23,692 nucleotides of DNA from an uncultured Steroidobacter sp. (GTDB taxonomy: Bacteria > Pseudomonadota > Gammaproteobacteria > Steroidobacterales > Steroidobacteraceae). Every line of letters begins with the position of its first letter. Within the stretch, counting starts at the first letter, position 1. The stretch spans positions 1 through 23,692 of the forward strand of contig CAMLEO010000089.1 of the NCBI GenBank assembly GCA_946478975.1, read 5' to 3'. Of the stretch, positions 8,709-15,978 are shown piece by piece. The notes beneath the pieces were generated by a model. It saw nothing but the letters and a program-made list of their open reading frames with translations. It ran no database searches and had not been told where the DNA came from. The translations under genes and the position numbers were made by a program.

Positions 8709-8728
8709 TATTGACAACACTCTCAATA
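8709..8728. promoter_or_regulatory. Candidate TetR operator (20-bp inverted repeat)
   Basis: TATTGA (8709-8714) and TCAATA (8723-8728) form perfect 6-bp arms with an 8-bp centre; one inner pair (8716/8721) also matches. The repeat touches the regulator start codon and overlaps the TTGACA element of the opposite promoter, the classic place for an autoregulating TetR site. The symmetry is seen; binding is inferred. Confidence 0.6.
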
Positions 8729-8740
8729 AGAACTTCTAAT
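8711..8740 (+). promoter_or_regulatory. Sigma-70-like promoter for the PF10118 hydrolase
   Basis: A perfect TTGACA (8711-8716) is followed at 17-18 bp by TTCTAA/TCTAAT (8734-8740). A transcript would begin at about 8746-8748, at or beyond the first ATG (8739) and next to the second in-frame ATG (8748). The mRNA would then have almost no leader. Confidence 0.5.
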
Positions 8741-9584
8741 GGCCTGCATGGATACCTTACGCAGCACACCGGCCGATCTGACCATCACGCCACGCGACTT
8801 GCGGTTGGACCGCAATGCCAGCAATGCGCGATGGTGGCACGGCGGCGATCCGGTGGCGACCGCGTATTTCAACGCCTTGTCCGCGTCGTTTCCTCAGGGC
8901 GAAACGTTTTTCATCGACGCCGTGCGCCGCTTCCGGGACCGCGCCGACGGCAAGTTGCAGGAACAGATCGATGCGTTCATTCAGCAGGAAGCCGCGCACA
9001 CGCGCGAGCACGTCGCGTTCAATCGCCTGATCAAGGCGGCAGGCTATGACACCTCGACGATGGATGCGGAGACGCGGCGTCGCCTCGATATCGCGCGCTC
9101 ACGTCATCCGGTCGTGCAACTGGCGATCACGGTTGCTCTGGAGCACTTCACCGCGATCATGGCGCACAGCCTGCTGACGGAAAAAAATCCGCTGCCCGGC
9201 GCGCCCGCCGAGGTACTGCGCTTGTGGCAATGGCATGCGATCGAAGAGGTGGAGCACAAGGCGGTCGCTTACGACACGTTCCTGGCGGTCACGCGCGATA
9301 TCTCAGCATTCAAACGCTGGGCCTTGCGCTGTCACGTAATGGTGCTGATCAGCCTGCAGTTCTGGCACTCGAACATGCAGCGCATGGCGGATTTCTTTCG
9401 CCAGGACGGCATCAACACGCCGCGCACCTGGTGGCGCGTGTTCAAACATTTGTGGATCAAGCCCGGCATGATGCGCCGGGTGTTCGTGCCGTACCTGAGC
9501 TTCTTCCGCCCCGGCTTTCATCCCTGGAACCACAACGATCGCCCTCTCATTCGAGAGTTCGAGCAACGTCTGCGCCTAATATAA
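8739..9584 (+). CDS. Metal-dependent hydrolase, PF10118 family (ferritin-like di-metal helical fold)
   Basis: The protein of 281 residues carries the family's metal-ligand pattern: E55 (GETFF), E84 and H87 (QEAAHTREH), E135-H136 (LEHFTA), H166, E169-E170 and H173 (WHAIEEVEHKAVAYD). This is the repeated E..ExxH arrangement of ferritin-like di-iron proteins. PF10118 members are annotated as predicted metal-dependent hydrolases; their true substrate is largely unknown. Neither the ATG at 8739 nor the in-frame ATG at 8748 has a good ribosome site. The promoter spacing favours 8748 (278 residues) on a leaderless message. It is divergent from a TetR gene that probably controls it. C-terminal residues about 185-215 are hydrophobic enough to contact a membrane. 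Confidence 0.85.
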   Translation: MACMDTLRSTPADLTITPRDLRLDRNASNARWWHGGDPVATAYFNALSASFPQGETFFIDAVRRFRDRADGKLQEQIDAFIQQEAAHTREHVAFNRLIKAAGYDTSTMDAETRRRLDIARSRHPVVQLAITVALEHFTAIMAHSLLTEKNPLPGAPAEVLRLWQWHAIEEVEHKAVAYDTFLAVTRDISAFKRWALRCHVMVLISLQFWHSNMQRMADFFRQDGINTPRTWWRVFKHLWIKPGMMRRVFVPYLSFFRPGFHPWNHNDRPLIREFEQRLRLI

Positions 9585-9626
9585 AAACTCGGGATCGGGC
9601 ATCCTGCCACGACCCTCGTGCGAGCC

Positions 9627-9690
9627 GGCAAAAGACGTGACTTTTGCCTCTCGCTCGCCGCCTGCGGCGGCGGGGTACATCCATGTACCC
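9627..9690. repeat. Three consecutive inverted repeats (REP-like hairpin cluster)
   Basis: Three perfect hairpins stand in a row within a 278-bp gene-free stretch (9585-9862). They are GGCAAAAG/CTTTTGCC (9627-9648, 6-nt loop), CGCCGC/GCGGCG (9656-9669, 2-nt loop) and GGGTACAT/ATGTACCC (9673-9690, 2-nt loop). They follow the hydrolase gene and precede the TonB gene. The second and third have very short loops, more like a palindromic extragenic repeat or protein-binding DNA than an RNA terminator. The rest of the gap shows no gene I can support. Confidence 0.6.
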
Positions 9691-9862
9691 TGGTGTTGTA
9701 TCTCGTTCAAGCCAGTTTTGACCGCGCTCCAAACAAATAATTCCGTCGCACCGCGACCGGAATGTGCTTACTTCGCCAGTCCTTTTCCCAGGCGCAGATT
9801 CGATATCGCGGATGCATACAAATCCGCGTTACGTCAAGAAACAATCCTGGGAGAAAACATCG

Positions 9863-10531
9863 ATGACTGCGACGACGATCAATACGTTTCCATCCGTGCA
9901 CAGCTGGAGCTCGCCCCGCAGCTGGGCGCTGGCCATCATCGTGCTGCTGCACGTGGGATTTTTTTGGGTGCTGACCAACGGAATATCCGTCTCCATTCCG
10001 CATGTCTTCGAGCCGAAGCCCATCGAGCAGCTGCCGCTGATCGAGAAGCCGACGCCACCGACGCCGCGCAATCCTGTTGAGCCGGTGATCAAGCCGCTCG
10101 AACCCCGGGTGACTTACGTGCCGCCCGAGGTGGACGATTTTGCGCCGGTCGCCGATGACACGCATGGTGTGTACGTGGCCGATCCGACGCCGGTCGGATC
10201 GTTCGAAGATACCGGCGGCGTCGCTCCGCCGGCGCCGGTGGTGGTCGAGCCGCGCATCGATTCGCGACGCGGTTTGACCGAGCCGTACTACCCGGCGAGT
10301 GAAATTCGCCAGGGCCATGAAGGCACCGTGTTGCTGTCGCTTCACATCCTGGCGGACGGGCGGGTCGACGACGTGAAGCTGGATCGCTCCAGCGGCTTTC
10401 AGAAGCTGGACGAGTCCGCGATGCGTGAAGCGAAGAAGTGGCGCTTCGTCCCGGGCACCAGCGACGGTACGCCGGCGGCGATGTGGAAGCAGGTGCCGAT
10501 CACGTTTCGTTTGAACGAAGTCACTCGCTAA
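9863..10531 (+). CDS. TonB-family energy transducer
   Basis: The 222-residue protein has a short cytoplasmic N-terminus and one transmembrane helix (about 19-40, WALAIIVLLHVGFFWVL). A Pro-rich periplasmic spacer follows (50-130, with EKPTPPTPRNPVEPVIKPLEP), then a C-terminal TonB domain (about 138-220, YYPASEIRQGHEGTVLLSLHILADGRV ... KKWRFVPG). It would couple the inner-membrane proton gradient (with ExbB/ExbD, not in view) to outer-membrane receptors. I chose the ATG at 9863 because GGGAG precedes it and the earlier in-frame ATG at 9764 adds an unlikely 33-residue tail. A terminator-like hairpin follows. The nearest receptor is the STN-type TonB-dependent receptor beyond the peptide and cyclase genes, a natural partner. 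Confidence 0.9.
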   Translation: MTATTINTFPSVHSWSSPRSWALAIIVLLHVGFFWVLTNGISVSIPHVFEPKPIEQLPLIEKPTPPTPRNPVEPVIKPLEPRVTYVPPEVDDFAPVADDTHGVYVADPTPVGSFEDTGGVAPPAPVVVEPRIDSRRGLTEPYYPASEIRQGHEGTVLLSLHILADGRVDDVKLDRSSGFQKLDESAMREAKKWRFVPGTSDGTPAAMWKQVPITFRLNEVTR

Positions 10532-10548
10532 AGGCGCGATGTTTCGGG

Positions 10549-10573
10549 GTGCCGGCGTGCAAAACGCCGGCAC
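10549..10573 (+). terminator. Hairpin downstream of the TonB gene
   Basis: GTGCCGGCGT (10549-10558) pairs perfectly with ACGCCGGCAC (10564-10573) around a GCAAA loop, 18 bp after the stop. The following bases (TCCTGTTTCC) are only moderately T-rich. It is likely a terminator separating the TonB gene from the peptide locus. Confidence 0.6.
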
Positions 10574-10744
10574 TCCTGTTTCCAAACACCAATAAGCCAA
10601 CGTCTGTCACCGCAGTCGTTGCAAACATTTGTCGAGCGCGCGCCCAAGACGTTGCCGAGAAATCGCACTGCAGATCATTCAGCTTCGCCCGCGGGCGCAA
10701 TTGAAATCCCATTTTTGCATGGGCACGGTCGCGCACGCACCGGA

Positions 10745-10760
10745 CAACACATTCGTGTTG
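10745..10760. promoter_or_regulatory. Inverted repeat just upstream of the peptide precursor gene
   Basis: CAACAC/GTGTTG with a 4-nt centre ends 28 bp before the precursor ATG; outer bases CGG/TCG extend it with one mismatch. It may be an operator or a leader hairpin. The rest of the 257-bp gap (10532-10788) also holds a weak CCCAT/ATGGG hairpin (10708-10723) and a TTGAAA without a convincing -10 partner. Confidence 0.3.
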
Positions 10761-10788
10761 GTCGACGTGCTACCTACAGGAGAGGGCT

Positions 10789-10914
10789 ATGGACACTGAA
10801 GCGATCGATCTGCTCGACCTCGGCGATGCCACGCAGGAAACCAAGCAGCTGATGGCCGTGCCTGTCTTTCTCGACAGTCTGTACTTCCTGGGCCTGCTGC
10901 CGGACATCGGCTGA
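10789..10914 (+). CDS. Lasso-peptide-like RiPP precursor, 41 residues
   Basis: A small gene with an excellent ribosome site (AGGAGAGG) encodes a 41-residue peptide. Residues 8-19, LLDLGDATQETK, closely fit the leader end of benenodin/astexin-type lasso precursors (pattern L-x-D-L-G-x-A-x-x-E-T-x, Thr at the penultimate leader position). The asparagine-synthetase-like cyclase follows 53 bp later. The remainder (QLMAVPVFLDSLYFLGLLPDIG in two parts: QLMAVPVFLD and SLYFLGLLPDIG) is very hydrophobic. By the Thr rule the core would start at Q20, which puts the first acidic residue (D29) at core position 10, not the usual 7-9. Starting at L21 would put it at position 9. Known lasso cores usually begin with Gly. 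It is clearly a precursor-like gene; the exact product class is uncertain. Confidence 0.72.
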   Translation: MDTEAIDLLDLGDATQETKQLMAVPVFLDSLYFLGLLPDIG

Positions 10915-10923
10915 GTGAGCGCC

Positions 10924-10952
10924 TCCGGGTGCATGCACCGCATGCGCCCGGA
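10924..10952 (+). promoter_or_regulatory. Strong stem-loop between precursor and cyclase genes
   Basis: T-CCGGGTGCATGC (10924-10936) pairs with GCATGCGCCCGG-A (10940-10952) through 13 pairs with one G-U and an ACC loop. It starts 9 bp after the precursor stop and ends a few bases before the cyclase ribosome site (AGGAG). There is no T-run, so it is not a standard terminator. It is well placed to protect the precursor message or limit cyclase translation, setting a high peptide-to-enzyme ratio (inference). Confidence 0.6.
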
Positions 10953-10967
10953 TGCCAGGAGAAAAAT

Positions 10968-12827
10968 ATGTTCCGCTATGTGGCATTGGCCTGGAATGTA
11001 CAGCGCGAAAATCAGTGCGCGGCGGCCCGTTTGCTGGCCGATCGACTGCAGACACGGCCGAAACGGTGGGGTCAAGCCGGCGACAAAAATGGTCTATGCG
11101 TCTTCCATAAAACTTCGCGGTACGGATCGCTGCGTTCCTGCCCGCTGCCAGCGGACAGCGGCGTGCTGTTGGGCACGGCATTTCATCGCCATCGCGCGCT
11201 GGATGACGACTCGCCTGCAGCCCGATTCGTGCCGGATCGCGACCACACGGAGCAAATCATCGCGAGCAAAGGTCGATGGTTGATCGATAACGTGTGGGGC
11301 AACTACGTCGCGATCCTGCGCGATCCGATTTCACGACGCGCCTGGGTTGTGAAAGATCCGTGCGGCGACCTGCCCTGCTATCTCACATCGTTCCGTGGCG
11401 TCCAGGTCATGTTCTCGAACGCTGCCGACGTGCTCGCGACCGGACTGTTCGAATTCACGGTCAACCCGCGGTATCTCGCGAATCGAGTGTTGCATGGAGG
11501 AGTGCTGGATCAGGACGCGCTCAACGAAGTGCAGCGGGTTTATCGCGGCCAGTGCGTCGAGTTGAGCGATGAGCCGCAACGAGGCGCTCGCGTGTTTCAT
11601 TGGCATCCGCTGCATTTCAACGGCGCGAACGACGCCATCGAAGATGTCACATTTGCGGCTCGCGCCATGCGAGCAACCGTGCGCTCATGCACGCATACAT
11701 TCCTTCGCGGGCACCAGAGCGTGCTGCTGCGACTGTCGGGAGGCTTGGACTCGTCGATCATCGCAGCCTGCCTCGGCAACGCGCCGGAAAAGCCCGAGCT
11801 GTGCTGCTACACCTACTACACACCGGGCGGCCGCTCGGACGTGCGGCCTTGGGCGCGACTGGCAGCAGCACGCAGCGGCTTGAAACATGAGGAACACGCG
11901 GTCACGGCCGAAACCATTCCTCTGCCATCCAGTCTCAATGCGCCGGCGCTGGTCGAGCCCACTGCGGTCATGGGCTACATCCATCGCAGCACGCTAGAAC
12001 ATCAGATCGCGCGAGATCACCACGCGTCGGCAGTCTTCAATGGCGACGGCGGCGACTCCGGCTTCTGCGGCGATACGTTTGCATACGCAGTGTCGGAACA
12101 TTTGCGCCGACACGGACTCACGCTGCACGCCTGGCGCCTGGCCGGACGAGTCGCGTCGCTCACGGAGGAATCGACCTGGACGGTGCTGATGAAGTCGCTG
12201 CGACGCTGGCGACGCGGCGCCGGCATGGAGCATCAATTGAAGATGCTGCTGCCCGCATCGAGGCTGCTGAGCGACGAGCTGCGTGCCAGCTACTCGAACG
12301 CGACCCGCTTTCCCCATCCATGGCTGAGCGATATACAAGCGATTCCCTGGGCGCTGATCCGGCGCCTGGGCACGCTGCTCGCCCCACCGGATTTTTATAA
12401 CGTCGCCAAGGGAGCGCGTGCACCCGAAGTCATCGCGCCGCTGTACTCACAGCCGGTCATGGAATTGTTTCTGCGCATTCCGCTCGATGTGCATTTTCAG
12501 GACGGGCGCGAACGAGGACTGGCTCGCAGCGCCTTCGCCGAAGATCTGCCGCCGGAAATTTTACGTCGAACCTGGAAGGATCGCGCGCCGGGATTCCTGG
12601 ATGAGCTGGTGCAACGGCATCGAAAATTCCTGCGCGAGCTGCTGCTGGATGGCGTGCTCGTGCAAGAAGGTCTGCTGGATCGAGCTGCCGTCGAAGACGC
12701 GCTGGCCGATCGGATCTCCACCAGCCTGGTCTATCCCGGCGAGCTGTTGCGCCACCTGGACGTAGAGATCTGGGCCAGGGAGTGGAGCCCGCGTTATCGA
12801 GTGAAGCTCTTTTCCAGCCGCAGGTAA
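10968..12827 (+). CDS. Asparagine-synthetase-like macrolactam cyclase (lasso C protein type)
   Basis: The 619-residue AsnB-fold protein is probably the ATP-dependent enzyme that activates an Asp/Glu side chain of the precursor by adenylation for ring closure. The C-terminal domain has the PP-loop SGGLDSS (257-263) and the motif NGDGGDSGF (358-366), typical of lasso cyclases and replacing the GxGADE of true asparagine synthetases. The N-terminal glutaminase-like domain starts MFRYVALAW and lacks the catalytic Cys2, so it cannot use glutamine. I chose the ATG at 10968 because AGGAG precedes it; an earlier in-frame ATG at 10929 lies inside the stem-loop. It follows the peptide gene and overlaps the convergent receptor gene by 34 bp. 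In proteobacterial lasso clusters a B protease usually follows here; none does. Confidence 0.85.
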   Translation: MFRYVALAWNVQRENQCAAARLLADRLQTRPKRWGQAGDKNGLCVFHKTSRYGSLRSCPLPADSGVLLGTAFHRHRALDDDSPAARFVPDRDHTEQIIASKGRWLIDNVWGNYVAILRDPISRRAWVVKDPCGDLPCYLTSFRGVQVMFSNAADVLATGLFEFTVNPRYLANRVLHGGVLDQDALNEVQRVYRGQCVELSDEPQRGARVFHWHPLHFNGANDAIEDVTFAARAMRATVRSCTHTFLRGHQSVLLRLSGGLDSSIIAACLGNAPEKPELCCYTYYTPGGRSDVRPWARLAAARSGLKHEEHAVTAETIPLPSSLNAPALVEPTAVMGYIHRSTLEHQIARDHHASAVFNGDGGDSGFCGDTFAYAVSEHLRRHGLTLHAWRLAGRVASLTEESTWTVLMKSLRRWRRGAGMEHQLKMLLPASRLLSDELRASYSNATRFPHPWLSDIQAIPWALIRRLGTLLAPPDFYNVAKGARAPEVIAPLYSQPVMELFLRIPLDVHFQDGRERGLARSAFAEDLPPEILRRTWKDRAPGFLDELVQRHRKFLRELLLDGVLVQEGLLDRAAVEDALADRISTSLVYPGELLRHLDVEIWAREWSPRYRVKLFSSRR

Positions 12828-15757
12828 TACGCGCGCTGTTTCAAGTCTGCTTGTGACATATCGAAGCCGGCCGCGTCGCCGACCAGTGCGAAGCTGGGCT
12901 CCTCGTTGAATATGTTGGTGGCACCGATCGCCACCTTGAAACCCGACCACGGCGACGACGCGCCCAGCAGGCGACCGAAATCGACCGTGCCTTGCAGATC
13001 CAGCAATGTTTGCGAGGCGACTTTGCGGCCGGCGCGCACACCCGCGACCGCATCGTTATAAGAAGGCGTGTAGCGCGCCGCCGTCGTGATTCCGAACGGC
13101 CCGCGCCGCCAGCCCAGCGACAGGATGGCTCGCCAATCAAGGATCGTTCCCACCTCGCTCGCGAGATTCACGCGATCTTCCGCTGGCCGGCTGGGAAGAT
13201 CGGTCGCAGTGTAAGTATCGAACCAGGTCGCGAGCAGTTCGGGAATGAAACGTCCGGCGCGCGTCTGGAAGTCGGAGCGGATCACAAAGTCGACGCCGCT
13301 CGCCTTCACGGTGCCGACGTTGACGCGTGAGCTGTCGATGCTCAGCAGCCGGCCCGGCAGCCCGGCGGCTCGATCGGCATCCGTCGGATCCGCTCGCTTG
13401 ATGCGATCGGTGAACAACGATTCGTTGGCGAGCAGCAGCGTCGGCGACAGCAGCAGCACGCGATCGTCCATCCTGATGCGCCAGTAATCGGCGGAGAGAT
13501 TCCAGTTCATCGCCGTGTCCGGGCTGAACTCGATGCCAGCGGTCAGCGTCTTGGCCGTCACCGGCTCTAACGAGCTGTTGCCGCCGGAGCTGATGGAAAC
13601 ATTCGCCGGCTCGTTACGTCGCGCCGGATCGCTGACGCGCATGAGCGTCTGGATGTCCGGAAGATACAACTCATATAACGACGGCGGCCGGAAGCTGTGG
13701 GCCTGCGACGCTCGTACAGTGATGGAGGAATGCGGTTTCCACAGGACGCCGTATTGCGAACGAATGCCGCTGCCGATGTTTTCGTAATCGTCGTAGCGGC
13801 TGCCGGCGCTGAACGACAGCTCGTTGACCATCGGCACATCCATCGCCAGGTCCACCAGCGGCACGTGCAGCTGCGCGAACGCGGCAGTGACATCGCGTTG
13901 CGCATCGAAGCTGGAAGTGCGGCTGCCGAACACGGCCGATTCCTGCCGCCACTCGCCGCCCACCATCGCACGCACCGGCCCGGCCCACAGCCGCCCCAGC
14001 GAGCCGCCGATAAAACCTGCGGCCTGCTTGCCCGTCGATGCGAATTCATCGACGTGCCGCGGCGCCCGCAAGCTGTTCAACAGTTCGGGACTGCCGATCG
14101 GGCCGCTTTGAAACAAATTGAGCGCGCGCGACGGATCCGGACTCGCCAACGCCGCCATCAGCGGCACCGGGTCGAGATCGTTATATAACCAGGTCGAAGC
14201 ATCTTCGTCCGAGTACAGCGCCGACAGCTCCCAGTCCCAGCCGCGCAAGCGGCCGTTCAATGCGCCGACGAAACGAAACAAATCCGATTCGACGCTTTGA
14301 TGCTGGAGCCCGAAGTCCGTCAACATCCGCGTTGCAATCACCGGCACGCCGAACGGGTTGTATGCATTGGTGGCCGGCACCGGCAGGCCCGGCAGCAGCG
14401 GCGGCGCGAAATAAAACGTCGCATCGCGATTCACGTACAGGACTTCGGCGGTGGCCGCGAGCCGTTCGGTGAAATCGAACGAGCCGGTGCCGACGACGCT
14501 GGCACGCGTTGCTTCCGGCACCACGGACCAGTAGTTGAACATGCTCTCCAGGTTGGTGGTGCCGGCCGTCGCCCGGAAATCGTCGATGCTGACGCCGGGC
14601 GTGCTGTCCTCCAGCGGCACCGCCGCGATCGGCGACGACAAGCCGGGCAGGTTGGCCGGCGTCAGGGAGTTGATGTTGCCGACACTGCTGATGCGAGAGC
14701 GCTGATCGCGGCCGCCGAAACGACGAAAGTCCTGGTTCCGCCACAAGGCTCGTTCCGAGCCCAGCAGACCGCCGAGATCGAAGTAATCGAGGATCAGCGC
14801 GCTGTGAAAGCGTTCGGTGTCCAGGCCGCCGCTGAGCGTGATGCGCTTCTGCTCGGCGCCGCCATCGGCCGCGCCATAACGTATTTCGACGGTGGGATCT
14901 GCCACGTTCTTGCGCAGGATGATGTTGATGATGCCGCCGATCGCATCGGTGCCATACGCCGCAGCGCCGGAGTCGAGCAGAATCTCGACGTGATCCACCG
15001 CGCTGATCGGAATCGTGTTCAGGTCGAACGCGCTGGAGGTGATGCTGTTGGCGCTCGGCAAGGCGCGTCGGCCGTTGATGAGAATGAGCGCCGTGTCGGG
15101 CCCGAGGCCCCGCATCTCCGCGTATTGAGCGCCGCTGATTCGCGAGCCTTCCGGACGCGTGTAGGCACTTTGTGAGATGTAACGCAGCGCCTCCGCTAAG
15201 GTCGGCGCGCCGATCGCATCGAGACGCTCCCGCTCCACGATAACCGCCGGCGCGATCGATAGTTTCAGGTCGCGCAGCGCCCAGGCAGTCACCGTAATTT
15301 CTTCGCGCCAGCGCGCATCGGACCAGCGCAGCAAATCATCTTCGACAGTGGCGCTCTCCTTGAGCTTGATGGGCTCGACCGAAAGAATGTCTTTCTCGAC
15401 CCAGCGAAACGTCAGCATGGCCGAGCGCAGGATCACCCGCAGCGCATCCTCGACCTTCTGCTTGCCTTTCACCGGCCCGACCAGCGCCTGTTCCTCGGCG
15501 GTGTCGTTGGAGAGATAGCCCAGCAACAGGCCGCCGGCCTGCCGGCTCAATTCCTGAATGGCCTGGACCCGGCTGGTGCGCGGGATGTCGAAGTCATAAA
15601 CCTGTTCGGAGGGCGGTGGGGACTCGGCCTGTGCCGTCGCATCGAACCACGCGCACAATACCGCCACCAGGACGGCGAGCATGACCTTCGCCCGAGAGTC
15701 CCTGTCGTATCGACACGCAATGTTCTTCGAAAGGCACAAGCTACACGTTGGCATCAT
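12794..15757 (-). CDS. TonB-dependent outer-membrane receptor with N-terminal STN domain
   Basis: This receptor of 987 residues has a signal peptide (h-region MLAVLVAVLCAWF, cleavage after TAQA near 44). An STN (secretin/TonB N-terminal) signalling domain follows at about 51-127 (YDFDIPRTSRVQAIQELSRQAG ... AMLTFRW). A TonB-box-like EEITVTA lies near 152-158, and a plug at about 160-285 (MRGLGPDTALILINGRRAL; YGTDAIGGIINIIL). A large beta-barrel ends in YYLRLEKSFTR. It would import a ligand across the outer membrane with TonB energy. STN domains usually touch a FecR-type anti-sigma factor, but no fecI/fecR genes are in view. The context suggests its ligand may be the product of the adjacent peptide-cyclase pair. 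The ATG at 15757 has a weak ribosome site; a start closer to the signal peptide is possible. Confidence 0.92.
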   Translation of the reverse strand: MMPTCSLCLSKNIACRYDRDSRAKVMLAVLVAVLCAWFDATAQAESPPPSEQVYDFDIPRTSRVQAIQELSRQAGGLLLGYLSNDTAEEQALVGPVKGKQKVEDALRVILRSAMLTFRWVEKDILSVEPIKLKESATVEDDLLRWSDARWREEITVTAWALRDLKLSIAPAVIVERERLDAIGAPTLAEALRYISQSAYTRPEGSRISGAQYAEMRGLGPDTALILINGRRALPSANSITSSAFDLNTIPISAVDHVEILLDSGAAAYGTDAIGGIINIILRKNVADPTVEIRYGAADGGAEQKRITLSGGLDTERFHSALILDYFDLGGLLGSERALWRNQDFRRFGGRDQRSRISSVGNINSLTPANLPGLSSPIAAVPLEDSTPGVSIDDFRATAGTTNLESMFNYWSVVPEATRASVVGTGSFDFTERLAATAEVLYVNRDATFYFAPPLLPGLPVPATNAYNPFGVPVIATRMLTDFGLQHQSVESDLFRFVGALNGRLRGWDWELSALYSDEDASTWLYNDLDPVPLMAALASPDPSRALNLFQSGPIGSPELLNSLRAPRHVDEFASTGKQAAGFIGGSLGRLWAGPVRAMVGGEWRQESAVFGSRTSSFDAQRDVTAAFAQLHVPLVDLAMDVPMVNELSFSAGSRYDDYENIGSGIRSQYGVLWKPHSSITVRASQAHSFRPPSLYELYLPDIQTLMRVSDPARRNEPANVSISSGGNSSLEPVTAKTLTAGIEFSPDTAMNWNLSADYWRIRMDDRVLLLSPTLLLANESLFTDRIKRADPTDADRAAGLPGRLLSIDSSRVNVGTVKASGVDFVIRSDFQTRAGRFIPELLATWFDTYTATDLPSRPAEDRVNLASEVGTILDWRAILSLGWRRGPFGITTAARYTPSYNDAVAGVRAGRKVASQTLLDLQGTVDFGRLLGASSPWSGFKVAIGATNIFNEEPSFALVGDAAGFDMSQADLKQRAYYLRLEKSFTR

Positions 15758-15920
15758 TGGCTAAACGTGCCGAGCTTCAGATTGTCGGCCAGCGATCCCG
15801 CCGGGGCAGTCCGTCATTCCCACACTGGTATTCGTTAGATTCTCGTTCGTAGTAATAGACCGGGTGAGACGCATGTTAGCGCCCACATTCGTGTGACGAG
15901 CGGCGTTATACGACGTCTTG

Positions 15921-15964
15921 CAGGGTTTCCCCGATCACCCTGAACGCTCGTTTGTATGCAAACG
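15921..15964. repeat. Two small inverted repeats in the 221-bp gap before the receptor gene
   Basis: CAGGGT/ACCCTG (15921-15942, 10-nt loop) and CGTTTG/CAAACG (15949-15964, 4-nt loop) lie downstream of the TPP-enzyme stop on the minus strand and upstream of the receptor. They could end the enzyme transcript or control the receptor. No T-run and no clear promoter were seen in 15758-15978. Confidence 0.3.
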
Positions 15965-15978
15965 CCGGCGTTATGTCG

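Noticed and set aside
9637..10080. Open frame of 147 codons across the triple hairpins and the TonB start
   Set aside because: It runs through palindromic repeats and then overlaps the well-supported TonB gene in another frame; the translation is not protein-like.
10924..10952. Intrinsic terminator between precursor and cyclase
   Set aside because: The stem is strong but is followed by GCCAGGAGAAAAAT, with no T-run, and the cyclase ribosome site comes next.
10968..12827. Ordinary asparagine synthetase (AsnB)
   Set aside because: The catalytic Cys2 is absent, the GxGADE motif is replaced by GDGGDSGF, and a precursor-like peptide gene lies directly upstream.
15758..15978. FecI-type sigma promoter ahead of the STN receptor
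   Set aside because: A GGGAAT-like element is present on the minus strand, but no matching -10 at proper spacing was found.
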